Part shown: one piece after another, positions 1 to 8,072 of the stretch
Position numbering within the stretch: position 1 is the first letter of the stretch
Layout of the letters: each line of letters begins with the position of its first letter
NCBI RefSeq assembly: GCF_016772415.1
Contig: NZ_JAGSGD010000001.1
Location: 1,054,001 to 1,118,000, forward strand
Reading direction: 5' to 3'
Length of the DNA: 64,000 bases
From: Phenylobacterium glaciei
GTDB taxonomy: Bacteria > Pseudomonadota > Alphaproteobacteria > Caulobacterales > Caulobacteraceae
Made by a program: the position numbers and the translations under genes
The notes under the pieces: generated by a model
Database searches by the model: none
Told to the model about the DNA's origin: nothing
What the model saw: only the letters and a program-made list of their open reading frames with translations

Positions 1-1
1 C

Positions 2-1219
2 CGATGTTTCTGCATCACCCTTGATCAGGAGAAGCTGGACGCCGCGATCCGGACTTCGGCAATGCCGGATCTATCCAGGTTGCTGATTGAGCGGACGAGC
101 CTGTTCGCAAGCTCGCCGGTGTTCCTGGCCAAGGCCGATATGGACGCGATGCTGGATGTGGTGCTGGCGATCGAGGCCGCCGCCGCCAGTCCGCAATACC
201 AGCGTGCGGTCCTGGCCTGGGCGCCGCCCATCGCAAGCGGCGACTTCGGCCCTCTGGGTGTCTTCATGGGCTATGATTTTCATCTTGGCGACGACGGGCC
301 CAGGCTCATCGAAGTGAACACCAATGCGGGCGGCGCCTTCCTGAACGCCGTGCTGGCCCAGGCTCAAAGGGCCTGTTGCCGCGAAGCGCAAGAGGCGGTG
401 AGCCCTCCTGTCGATGGTGAATTCGAGGACGCGGTTTGGGGAATGTTTCTGGCTGAGTGGCGACGCCAAGGCCGCGCCGGTCAGCCGCGCACGATCGCCA
501 TCGTGGATGACCGCCCGCAGGAACAGTACCTCCTGCCGGAATTTTTGCTCGCCCAAGGCCTCTTCGAGCGACACGGCGTCCAAGCGTGGATCGCCGACCC
601 GGGCGAATTGAGCTTCACGGATGGAGAGCTGTGGCGCGGCGGCGAGGTCGTGGACCTCGTCTATAACCGCCTGGTCGATTTCTCGCTGGCCGCGGCGGGC
701 CATGAACCCCTCCAGGCTGCCTATCAAGCCGGGGCGGTCGTGCTCACCCCCAACCCGCACAATCACGCCCTCTATGCCGACAAGCGAAACCTCGTGCTCC
801 TCTCCGATCCGGGTGCGGTAGGGGACTGGGGATTGACGCCGGCGCAGCGGCAAAGCCTGAGCTCCATTCCCCGCACGGTCCCGGTAACCCCCGAAACCGC
901 GGACCAGCTATGGGCGGATCGTAAGCGCTACTTTTTCAAACCGGACGGCGGCCATGGCGGCAAGGCGGTCTATCGCGGCGACAAGACTACGCGCGGGGTT
1001 TGGGAGCTGATCCGCAAGGGCGGCTATATCGCCCAGGACCTGGCCCAGCCAAGCACGCGCAGTATCGCCGTCGATGGTGAGATCCAGTCGATGAAGCTCG
1101 ACGTGCGCCTCTACACCTACGCGGGAACAGCACTTCTGGCCGCCGCGCGGATCTACCAGGGTCAGACAACCAATTTCCGAACGCCGGGCGGCGGATTCGC
1201 ACCGGTCTTCGTGGTGTGA
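2..1219 (+). CDS. ATP-grasp family protein (5' end may lie outside the window)
   Basis: This looks like an ATP-grasp ligase of the circularly permuted, glutathionylspermidine-synthase-like kind, which would couple a carboxylate to an amine using ATP; the substrate is unknown. Seen: an LIEVNTNAGG segment near residue 85 (counting from the ATG at 62), a Lys/Gly-rich nucleotide loop YFFKPDGGHGGKAV near residue 290, and a C-terminal KLDVRLYTYAG ... RIYQGQTTNFRTPGGGF block with the Arg/Asn expected of a metal-nucleotide site. The frame is open from base 2 and the ATG at 62 has no clear ribosome-binding site, so translation may begin upstream of the window. It is followed after 39 bases by a permease and an Anbu protease gene. 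Anbu loci of other bacteria commonly include ATP-grasp proteins, so the three probably act together. The fold call is fairly secure; the function is open. Confidence 0.75.
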   Translation, partial: RCFCITLDQEKLDAAIRTSAMPDLSRLLIERTSLFASSPVFLAKADMDAMLDVVLAIEAAAASPQYQRAVLAWAPPIASGDFGPLGVFMGYDFHLGDDGPRLIEVNTNAGGAFLNAVLAQAQRACCREAQEAVSPPVDGEFEDAVWGMFLAEWRRQGRAGQPRTIAIVDDRPQEQYLLPEFLLAQGLFERHGVQAWIADPGELSFTDGELWRGGEVVDLVYNRLVDFSLAAAGHEPLQAAYQAGAVVLTPNPHNHALYADKRNLVLLSDPGAVGDWGLTPAQRQSLSSIPRTVPVTPETADQLWADRKRYFFKPDGGHGGKAVYRGDKTTRGVWELIRKGGYIAQDLAQPSTRSIAVDGEIQSMKLDVRLYTYAGTALLAAARIYQGQTTNFRTPGGGFAPVFVV

Positions 1220-1258
1220 GGCCCAGCGCCACGCACGCGGACGAAGACAACGGGCACT

Positions 1259-2629
1259 TTGCTTAAGCGCCGCCGACAGGGAGCGACCGTTATCGACGAG
1301 CATCAGCAATATCGGAAGAACAGCCTGACCCTGGCGGGCGCGGTGGCCATGGGCGCCGGTGTGATGATTGGCGCGGGGATTTTCGCCCTGACGGGTCAGG
1401 TCGCTGAACTCGCGGGGGCGCTATTCCCGCTGGCCTTCGTGGTGGCGGCGGTGATCAGCGGTTTCGCCGCCTACACCTACATTAAGATGTCGAACGCCTA
1501 TCCCTCAGCCGGGGGGATCGCCATGGTGTTGAGCAAGGCCTATGGGCGATCGACCATCACCGGCGGCTGTTCCCTGCTGATGGCGTTTTCAATGATCATC
1601 AGCGAAAGCCTGGTGGCCCGCACGTTCGGGACCTACACGCTGCAGCTGTTCAATGTCGGCGCCAACCGGCTGCTGGTCCCGGCCCTGGCGGTCGGCCTGA
1701 TCGTCGCGGCCTTCCTGATCAACATCGCGGGCAATCGCGTCATCGGCAGTGTCTCGAAGATTGCGGCGGTCCTGAAGATCGGCGGAATTGCGATCTTCGC
1801 CATCGCCGCGCTTTGGGCGAGCGGCTTGAACTCGCACGAGGCCGCTTCCGCGCCCGCAGCAGCGGCCAACGGCGTCACGGCGAGCGGCTTCCTGGCCGGG
1901 GTCGCCCTGGCGATCCTCGCCTACAAGGGCTTCACCACGATCACCAACAGCGGCAGCGAGGTCGTGAACCCCCACAAGAACGTCGGCCGGGCGATCCTGA
2001 TCTCCCTCGCCATCTGCTTTGTGGTCTACATGTTGGTGGCCCTGGCGGTCGGCGCGTCTCTGTCGATCGACCAGATCATCGCGGCCAAAAACTACTCCCT
2101 GGCCGAGGCCGCCCGTCCCGCCTTCGGGAATCTCGGGGTGCAGTTCACGGTCCTGATCGCGGTTATCGCCACCGGCTCAGGTCTGCTGGCGAGCATTTTC
2201 GCGGTTTCGCGCATGCTGGCCATGCTGACCGAGATGCGCCTCATTCCCCATCGGCATTTCGGCCTGCCGGGCGAAAACATCCAAAAGCACCTGCTGGTCT
2301 ATACGGCGGCGATAGCCAGCCTGCTGGCGGTGTTCTTCGACCTGTCACGGATCGCCTCTTTGGGCGCGATCTTCTACCTGGTCATGGACATCGCCATCCA
2401 CTGGGGAGTGTTCCGGCATCTGAGACGGGAGATCGGCGCCCATGCGGGCATACTTATTGCCGCCATGATCCTGGACGCCCTGGTTCTGGGCGCTTTCCTG
2501 CTTGTGAAATCCCAGACCGATCCGGCGATCATCCTCATAGCCGTGGTCGGGATCTCAGCGATTTTCGGCCTGGAGAAGATCTACCTCAGCCGCACACGGG
2601 AGACGTCACTGTCGAGTGCTAAGCCATGA
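1259..2629 (+). CDS. APC-superfamily amino acid permease
   Basis: A 456-residue inner-membrane transporter with about 12 hydrophobic segments. The first carries the APC signature GAGVMIGAGIFALTG around residues 32-46, and the glycine-rich unwound helix of amino acid/polyamine permeases is present. The track start is a TTG at 1259; there is no convincing Shine-Dalgarno, but the next ATG falls inside the first membrane helix, so TTG (or another near-cognate codon) is preferred. The stop overlaps the next gene's start as ATGA (2626-2629), which indicates translational coupling with the Anbu-type protease. Substrate cannot be read from sequence. Given the ATP-grasp and protease neighbours, it may import or export a peptide-like or amine compound made or degraded by them; that is inference. 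Confidence 0.85.
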   Translation: MLKRRRQGATVIDEHQQYRKNSLTLAGAVAMGAGVMIGAGIFALTGQVAELAGALFPLAFVVAAVISGFAAYTYIKMSNAYPSAGGIAMVLSKAYGRSTITGGCSLLMAFSMIISESLVARTFGTYTLQLFNVGANRLLVPALAVGLIVAAFLINIAGNRVIGSVSKIAAVLKIGGIAIFAIAALWASGLNSHEAASAPAAAANGVTASGFLAGVALAILAYKGFTTITNSGSEVVNPHKNVGRAILISLAICFVVYMLVALAVGASLSIDQIIAAKNYSLAEAARPAFGNLGVQFTVLIAVIATGSGLLASIFAVSRMLAMLTEMRLIPHRHFGLPGENIQKHLLVYTAAIASLLAVFFDLSRIASLGAIFYLVMDIAIHWGVFRHLRREIGAHAGILIAAMILDALVLGAFLLVKSQTDPAIILIAVVGISAIFGLEKIYLSRTRETSLSSAKP

Positions 2630-3345
2630 CCTATTGCCTAGGAATTCTTCTTCGTAGTGGCTTGGTCCTCGCTTCGGACTCGCGGTCGAACGCTGGCGTC
2701 GATCAAGTCATCCACGTCCGCAAGCTCGCCTTCCTGCCGGTCGCCAGCGGTTGCTCGGTGGCGATTATGTCCGCCGGCAATCTGGCGACAACCCAGGCCG
2801 TCGTCAGCACCCTGCAAGAAAAGTCCGGGTCAGGCCTCGCGGGCCTCGATATCGCAGCGGCGAAAACGCTCTTCGAGGTCGCTTCGATTGTTGGCGCCGC
2901 CCTACGGGCGATTGCCGAGCGCGATGGGAGCTATGTGGCAGCCTACGGCGACGCGGCCGCCAGTTTCCTGATCGGCGGTCAGATGGCCGGCGAGGAACCT
3001 CGGCTGTTTCAAATCTATGCCGCAAGCAATTTCGTGGAGGCCACCGATAGGTCGCCCTTCTTGCAGATTGGGGAGACCAAGTACGGCAAGCCAATCCTTG
3101 TGCGAGCGCTCACCATCGAGACCAGTTTGGAGGAGGCGGCCAAACTGGCGCTGCTCTCCTTCGACGCAACCCTGCGCAGCAACGTCTCGGTGGGCATGCC
3201 GATCGATCTGCTGACCTATGTCGCCGACAGCTTCAGCACCGGGGGTATCAAGACCATCGAAGTCCATGATCCCTACTGGATGGCCCTGCGCGACGCCTAC
3301 GGCAAAGGCCTGGCGGCGCTGATCGACAGCCTCCCGACGCCTTAG
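2626..3345 (+). CDS. Anbu-type proteasome-related peptidase
   Basis: A 239-residue member of the Anbu (ancestral beta subunit) family, a bacterial Ntn-hydrolase related to HslV and the 20S proteasome beta subunit. Seen: the N terminus MTYCLGILLRSGLVLASDSR, giving Thr1 as nucleophile once Met is removed, with Asp17 (in SDSRSNAG) and Lys32 (VRKL) at the spacing of the proteasome Thr1/Asp17/Lys33 triad, plus a SAGNLATTQAV segment typical of the family. Length matches Anbu (about 240-250). The start is fixed by the ATGA overlap with the permease. Anbu proteins assemble into open helical rings and their natural substrates are unclear. Known Anbu loci carry transglutaminase-like, alpha-E and ATP-grasp genes; only an ATP-grasp is visible here, together with a permease, which is unusual. 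Confidence 0.88.
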   Translation: MTYCLGILLRSGLVLASDSRSNAGVDQVIHVRKLAFLPVASGCSVAIMSAGNLATTQAVVSTLQEKSGSGLAGLDIAAAKTLFEVASIVGAALRAIAERDGSYVAAYGDAAASFLIGGQMAGEEPRLFQIYAASNFVEATDRSPFLQIGETKYGKPILVRALTIETSLEEAAKLALLSFDATLRSNVSVGMPIDLLTYVADSFSTGGIKTIEVHDPYWMALRDAYGKGLAALIDSLPTP

Positions 3346-3408
3346 CCGCGCGGCCCGCTCGGCAAAACATCGGTACGGACAAGTTAAGTCGGGAAGGTCT
3401 TTTTCTGG

Positions 3409-3530
3409 CGGAAAGGGCTACTTCTCGCAGCCGTGAAAACAAGTGAAATCAACGCCTGTGGACTCGCGTCCTTAGGCCGAAACGCTCGAATTTTCGCGTA
3501 TGAGGCGAATTGTGGCTTTAACCTGTCAGT
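3409..3530 (+). repeat. Direct repeat copy A, left of the SIR2-like gene
   Basis: This ~120-bp element recurs in the same orientation at 5087-5203. The 28-bp core at 3461-3488 (GACTCGCGTCC TTAGGCCGA...) is identical in both copies, and flanking bases match with scattered substitutions and a few small gaps. It lies in the 415-bp gap 3346-3760, in which no gene is supported. In one frame both copies encode a similar peptide (LASLGRNARIFAYEA), so the repeat may be derived from coding DNA. Confidence 0.85.
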
Positions 3531-3760
3531 TCCCCTTCCGCTTTCTAAGGTTATCGGAAATCGGGGGGAGGGGCGGGCATCTGCGCGGCGCGCTAGGAGT
3601 CCGGTCAGGCTCGTTGAATGCCTTGGAATGTCCGCTTTGAGGCAACATCCCGCCGCTGGTCGAGATGACCGAATTGCGCTCATACGGTTTAAGCCGAAGC
3701 ATTATGTGGAAGGGCGCTCGCCCCCGATGATCGACCTCAGGCCAAAATCCGATCCGTGCG

Positions 3761-4780
3761 TTACGCGGAAAGCAGCACGCCATGCTCGCGAATGAACTGA
3801 GTCGAATCGACAGGTTTATATCCAAGATGGATGTTAGCCTGAACCCCGTAGGCGCTGTGAATGCGCGCCGTAACAACTTGCACAACTGGGTCTGGCTCGC
3901 CGTACATCGTCGCCAGGACCCGCGGCGGGTTGCTCGGGCCAGCTTCGGGTGAGATCAGCTCCATATTCTGTTTGTGAAAGCCAAACCCTAGAAACACGAT
4001 GTTGCTTGCGGCCTGCAGCTTGCCCTGCATTTCGACGAGGTCAGGGCGCTCGCCCAACTCTTCAGTGTAGATCGAGATGCCCGACGCCATTCTAAGTGTG
4101 TCAGGGTGTTCTGGACCGAAGGGCGAGTGCGGTGCCGGCATCCACGGGAGTGCGCCAAGCCCCCCGTAGGGTCGGTAAACCTTCAGGCCCTCCATGATCG
4201 GGACCGCCTCGACATCCTCGATGGCATAGGCCTGACGTACCAAGTGAAAGAGCGCGGTCTCGGCGCAGCGGTCGTAGTTGAATGTCACTAGGGACAGGTC
4301 GCTGAAAAGGTCGCGGCGGTCGGCCGCGCGACGTCCGGTGACGAGCATCTGGACGATCTGATGGACCCAGCCGCTATCGAGCTTGGCGAGGGCTTGGGCG
4401 CGCGCGTCGGCTTGGCCCGACCATAATTTTCTCAGCCAGCTGGAATGCTCTTTTGCCGCGATTGCCCGGACGATCGCCGCCTTGCCAACGGTCATCATCA
4501 GCTCATCTGCGCCGTGGGTGTAGAGGCAGTCATCGATGGATTTGAAGCTGCCGATAACCGAGGCTAGGCGTTGGGCAGCCGCGAATGCGGACGGACTCCT
4601 GTCTCCGAAGGCACGTTGAAACTGCATGGCGAGGATTTCATCGCCCTTCAACACAGTGCCGAAGTCGAAGTGAAAGGCGAGCCGGTCGCGGATGTCTTTT
4701 GCGAGCTCGGACCCGACGGGCATGCCGAAATCAACGCTTGAGCCGGCTCCAAGCACTAGAACGGTGGAGCCCGACAACAT
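3761..4780 (-). CDS. SIR2-like domain protein, candidate anti-phage effector
   Basis: A 339-residue protein with a SIR2-like fold. Seen: the N-terminal NAD-binding loop LVLGAGSSVDFGMPVG at residues 8-23, a central SLVTFNYDRCAE motif as found in SIR2-like defence proteins, and a later IVFLGFGFHKQN strand-loop. Proteins of this class (ThsA, DSR, SIR2-HerA effectors) often degrade NAD+ to stop phage growth; that activity is assigned by family, not shown here. No partner gene (TIR, HerA, Argonaute) is adjacent; the next gene upstream is qatD, 468 bases away. The start is supported by AAGGAAG a few bases before the ATG. The gene sits alone between two direct repeats, so it looks like an inserted single-gene cassette within a defence island. 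Confidence 0.8.
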   Translation of the reverse strand: MLSGSTVLVLGAGSSVDFGMPVGSELAKDIRDRLAFHFDFGTVLKGDEILAMQFQRAFGDRSPSAFAAAQRLASVIGSFKSIDDCLYTHGADELMMTVGKAAIVRAIAAKEHSSWLRKLWSGQADARAQALAKLDSGWVHQIVQMLVTGRRAADRRDLFSDLSLVTFNYDRCAETALFHLVRQAYAIEDVEAVPIMEGLKVYRPYGGLGALPWMPAPHSPFGPEHPDTLRMASGISIYTEELGERPDLVEMQGKLQAASNIVFLGFGFHKQNMELISPEAGPSNPPRVLATMYGEPDPVVQVVTARIHSAYGVQANIHLGYKPVDSTQFIREHGVLLSA

Positions 4781-5086
4781 GCATGCTTCCTTGCGCCGGG
4801 GGGGAATTGATCAAGTCGGCCGCGGCAGCGAGGCAGAATGCCTTGATTCACCTACAGGCGGTGAAAACCCGCCGGATAGGAAGAACGCCGAGCCGACCAT
4901 GGTGAGGATCAGTTGCTTGTTAAGCAGGCCGCCGTTGTCGACGCGCTCGATGCAGGCGGCCGCAGGTTCAATTCCGCTTCTATGCCTCTAGATATCTCCC
5001 CACTTCACGCATTCCAGAAGCACAGCAAATCGGCTGGGGTTCGCTTCCGTGGCCCTGACAGGTTACTCGCAAAGGCCGTATTCCGG

Positions 5087-5203
5087 CGGAAGGGGTAATT
5101 TCTCACAGCAGCGAACGAGGGAAATCAGCGCCTATCGACTCGCGTCCTTAGGCCGAAACGCTCGGATTTTCGCGTATGAAGCATTGTGGCTAACCAGTCA
5201 GTC
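5087..5203 (+). repeat. Direct repeat copy B, right of the SIR2-like gene
   Basis: Second copy of the repeat at 3409-3530, same orientation, about 1.68 kb away. Its identical core is at 5137-5164. It lies in the 468-bp gap 4781-5248, which also holds a small hairpin (GGCGG / CCGCC, 4857-4873) upstream of the SIR2-like gene. I see no gene in this gap. Confidence 0.85.
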
Positions 5204-5248
5204 CTGTCGACGCGTCGATGCTCTTCAGGCAATTCGCACTTATCCGGC

Positions 5249-6007
5249 TCATCTAATTTTGACGCGATCTTTGGTAATGGTGGAGATGCGCCGGAAATTG
5301 TCGACCAGAACTGATCCGATTTCTGAAGTGCTGCGACCTAATAATTCATCAAGCTCGTCGACAACGCTCATCGCTTCCCATGGGTAAGATGACCGGCCGC
5401 TGATTTTCCCAAATGGGCCATCCGTCTCCGGAAGGATGCGGTCGAGTGGCATCGCAGCCACGTTATTCCTGCCTCGTTCAGACGTGAGCATCGGTCGCCC
5501 CACAGAAAACCAACACCCCATTTCGGACGCTCGCCGGACCTCACGCTCTGTGCCGCTGAACCAGTGAAGCACAGTCGTCCCAGCGCGTGGTTCGCTCTCC
5601 AGAACATCGAGCAAGAGTTTTGTCGCTCCGCGACTATGTAGCGAAATGGTCTTCCCACCGGCTTGAGCACAAAAGCCTAGGATTGCCGATAGGATCCCGC
5701 CTTGCCGGTCCAGGGTATCGCGATGGGGGCGTGAGCCGTCTAGCCCAACCTCCCCAACGTAGTCTGTCTGGGGAAGTAGTTTTTCAAAAAGGGGAAGCTC
5801 GCCTTCGCGCGCGACCGCGATCTCGGGATGTAGTCCGAGTGCCGTCCGAATGCGGCCCTCAGAGCCTGCGAGCGCTAGCGTCCCGAGGAAGGCGCTAGGT
5901 GTAGTGGTGACTGAAAGAACGTAAACGCCGCGTCTCGCCACCTCGCGGGCAACGTCGTGAGGATTTGGATAGAGGTCGAGGTGACAATGGAAATCGATTA
6001 ACGCCAT
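5249..6007 (-). CDS. qatD: QatD-like TatD-family metal-dependent hydrolase
   Basis: A 252-residue TatD-type amidohydrolase/DNase. Metal-site motifs are all visible: DFHCHLD at residues 4-10, GEVGLDG near 85-91, LHSRGA near 123, HWFSGT near 148 and ETDGPF near 193. The family comprises magnesium-dependent nucleases. Its start lies within the end of the QueC-like gene (10-bp overlap), so the two are translationally coupled. Position as last gene of a four-gene KAP-ATPase / QatB / QueC-like / TatD-like operon matches the QatABCD anti-phage system, in which the TatD-like protein is the likely nucleic-acid effector. The mechanism of Qat is not something this sequence settles. Confidence 0.87.
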   Translation of the reverse strand: MALIDFHCHLDLYPNPHDVAREVARRGVYVLSVTTTPSAFLGTLALAGSEGRIRTALGLHPEIAVAREGELPLFEKLLPQTDYVGEVGLDGSRPHRDTLDRQGGILSAILGFCAQAGGKTISLHSRGATKLLLDVLESEPRAGTTVLHWFSGTEREVRRASEMGCWFSVGRPMLTSERGRNNVAAMPLDRILPETDGPFGKISGRSSYPWEAMSVVDELDELLGRSTSEIGSVLVDNFRRISTITKDRVKIR

Positions 6008-7257
6008 GCCACTCCATCTAGGAAGTCAGCCATTTCGACCAGCCCGCGCGTCACAGCGCCGGTGATTGCTCCCCTCCGTGCCGGGTCGGCAGGCAGAGGT
6101 CCAGATTTCGTCGCCCACCTTCCGAATTGCTCAGGCGTGCTCTGCCTCGCGCGCGCGGTTGCGATCCTGGCGGCCATGACGTCGTCGTTCTTCGCGGATG
6201 TCCGCAAATCGGCTCGGTAGTGTGTGCCGTCAGGAGTCCCCGAGCTATGAAAAGCTGCCTGACGGATGAGGCAAGGGACACACCGCCCACACTGGGCGTT
6301 GATGCGCTTGCCCTTCCCACAGGAGTAGGATGTCGCGGCAAGAGTAGCGAGGTTCGCATGTGCGCACGCCGCCATCATTTCTCCTTTCGTCTGTCCCTCG
6401 AAGATGTTTGTGAGACGGACGTTGAGTCCGACGCCGGCCATCGCCTCTTCAAGCTGATTCAGGAAGTAGGGATGGGTCGTGCGCGTGCTCAGGGAGCCCA
6501 TACGCCGGGCAGTGAATGGCGGATTAATCGCTATTAGGCCGTTCTCAGGAACGATGACTTCATTCAAGCCGTGGGCTGATGCCGCAACTGCACCATAGGC
6601 AAAGAAGATCAACGACCTTCCGCGCGTCGAGCCTTCGTAGGGGGTGCGCCAACGTTCATTCACATTGCCGTCGAAGCGGTGGTTCGCGAGTCCAATTGCT
6701 TCCGCCAGCTCGCGCTGCGGCCCCACCTCTTTGGTGGATCCTTGGCTGACCAAGAAGGGTCTTCGGCCTTGCTCAAGCAATTTCAACGCGCCGAGTAGGC
6801 TGTCGAGGCCCCCGGAGAAAAGACAGATTGCGTCGCGATCAGTTGGGCGTACCGCCACCGGGGGAGGGCTAGATCCGCCGCCCCGCACGGACAGTTGCCA
6901 TATGTCCCCGGTCAGAAACCGGAGGGCGCTCTCAAGACGCGGGAGTTGTGGGGTCCAGAGAGCGGGATTACCGACTGCAACATCGAGGGCGATCACGCGT
7001 GTCCAGCCATCCTCAGCAACGTTCCGCATGACAAAGCGATCGGCGGCGAACGCTGCGATAGCGATTGAGAGGAAATCCCATGAGGCAGCAGATGGCGTTT
7101 GCGGCAGGTGTTTAACCGCGGACTCGTGCAGGTGAGCGCCAAGACCGGGCATTGCAGGAGAGCCTGCATGATACAGCGCCACCCCAATATTTCCGGCCAG
7201 CAGAGCCGCCTGGGCGTCTGCGACGACGGGCGTTGCGACGACTCGGGTCACTCCCAT
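5998..7257 (-). CDS. qatC: QatC, QueC-like PP-loop ATPase
   Basis: A 419-residue protein whose central region resembles QueC, the enzyme that converts carboxy-deazaguanine to preQ0. Seen: the PP-loop CLFSGGLDSLLGAL (SGGxDS), and a zinc-type cysteine cluster CGKGKRINAQCGRCVPC near residue 320. It is much longer than QueC (about 230 residues), with an N-terminal extension of roughly 140 residues and a C-terminal helical tail, as expected of QatC. Standalone QueC function in queuosine synthesis is unlikely because no queD, queE or queF is nearby. The gene overlaps qatB by 10 bp and qatD by 10 bp. Chemistry on a protein or a nucleic acid during defence is the family hypothesis. Confidence 0.88.
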   Translation of the reverse strand: MGVTRVVATPVVADAQAALLAGNIGVALYHAGSPAMPGLGAHLHESAVKHLPQTPSAASWDFLSIAIAAFAADRFVMRNVAEDGWTRVIALDVAVGNPALWTPQLPRLESALRFLTGDIWQLSVRGGGSSPPPVAVRPTDRDAICLFSGGLDSLLGALKLLEQGRRPFLVSQGSTKEVGPQRELAEAIGLANHRFDGNVNERWRTPYEGSTRGRSLIFFAYGAVAASAHGLNEVIVPENGLIAINPPFTARRMGSLSTRTTHPYFLNQLEEAMAGVGLNVRLTNIFEGQTKGEMMAACAHANLATLAATSYSCGKGKRINAQCGRCVPCLIRQAAFHSSGTPDGTHYRADLRTSAKNDDVMAARIATARARQSTPEQFGRWATKSGPLPADPARRGAITGAVTRGLVEMADFLDGVAWR

Positions 7258-8072
7258 CCTGACATTTCCTCGTAAACAATAGTGGCGATTTGGGTCACTA
7301 GCTGGGCTACGCGGTCTTGCGTCAGGGCTGGCCCGGCTGATTGGATGATGGGTGTCGCGATGACATCTGTGACTTCTCTGACCATTGAGCGGAGGTCATT
7401 TTCTCTCGCAATCGCCTGCTGCGGACTGGCGTTCTCAGCAGACTGACCTTGCTCAGCAATGACAGCGGTAAAAACCAGTTCGGCGACAAATGCCCTTGTC
7501 GCGACGACGACGGTATAATTGTTGATTGCCGTGGGATCGAAGAGATCAGCGCCCTCCAACGCCTCCGTAAGCGCTTCGCCAACCGCTGCCCGAATGTTGT
7601 CTTCATCAACGATCCCGGGCGGACAAAACGCGTCGACAATGGCGTCCACGGCCTGCGCAACGGGCATCCCTGCAAGCGTGCTGAGGTCGAAGCCGTTTGG
7701 CGCGGGTTGTTGACCTGACACCGCTTGGGAAAATGCGGCTATGGCACCCCCGCCCACACGTGCCGCCCGCGCCAGACGCTGGGCACCAGGCGCGCCGCCG
7801 CCGGCCGAGCCCCGGGAGAAATGTCCCAGCGCTCTACGCGCGTCGGCACGATCACCTGAACTCATGAATTTCTTCAAGGACCGACGCATGCCTGCCAACC
7901 GGCGGGGCTCAAAAACGTCGGGGGCAGCGGCACCGTCCGCCGGGTTGGGAATGGTACCGTCGGCGGGCGGGTTTACAGCGCCCGGCGCGGCGGGGGGAGG
8001 GTCCTGATTTGCCCACGAAGGAACTAAGGGAGAGCCGCCTCTAGCCGACGGCTTCGATTGCGAAGTGCCCAT
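7248..8072 (-). CDS. qatB: QatB-like protein
   Basis: A 274-residue protein with no enzymatic motif I recognise. The first ~95 residues are low in complexity and rich in Gly/Ala/Pro/Ser (disordered); the remainder is predicted mainly helical. It is identified by position: it lies between a KAP-type ATPase and a QueC-like gene, exactly where the divergent QatB subunit sits in QatABCD operons. The start ATG overlaps the stop of qatA (TAATG, one base) and the end overlaps qatC by 10 bp, so it is certainly part of the operon. Its role (adaptor or substrate for QatC) is inference. Sequence alone would not have identified it. Confidence 0.75.
   Translation of the reverse strand: MGTSQSKPSARGGSPLVPSWANQDPPPAAPGAVNPPADGTIPNPADGAAAPDVFEPRRLAGMRRSLKKFMSSGDRADARRALGHFSRGSAGGGAPGAQRLARAARVGGGAIAAFSQAVSGQQPAPNGFDLSTLAGMPVAQAVDAIVDAFCPPGIVDEDNIRAAVGEALTEALEGADLFDPTAINNYTVVVATRAFVAELVFTAVIAEQGQSAENASPQQAIARENDLRSMVREVTDVIATPIIQSAGPALTQDRVAQLVTQIATIVYEEMSGWE

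Noticed and set aside
4960-4992. tRNA-like 3' end (GGTTCAATTCC) in the gap left of qatD
   Set aside because: The T-arm resemblance does not give a 5-bp stem, and no acceptor or anticodon arm is present.
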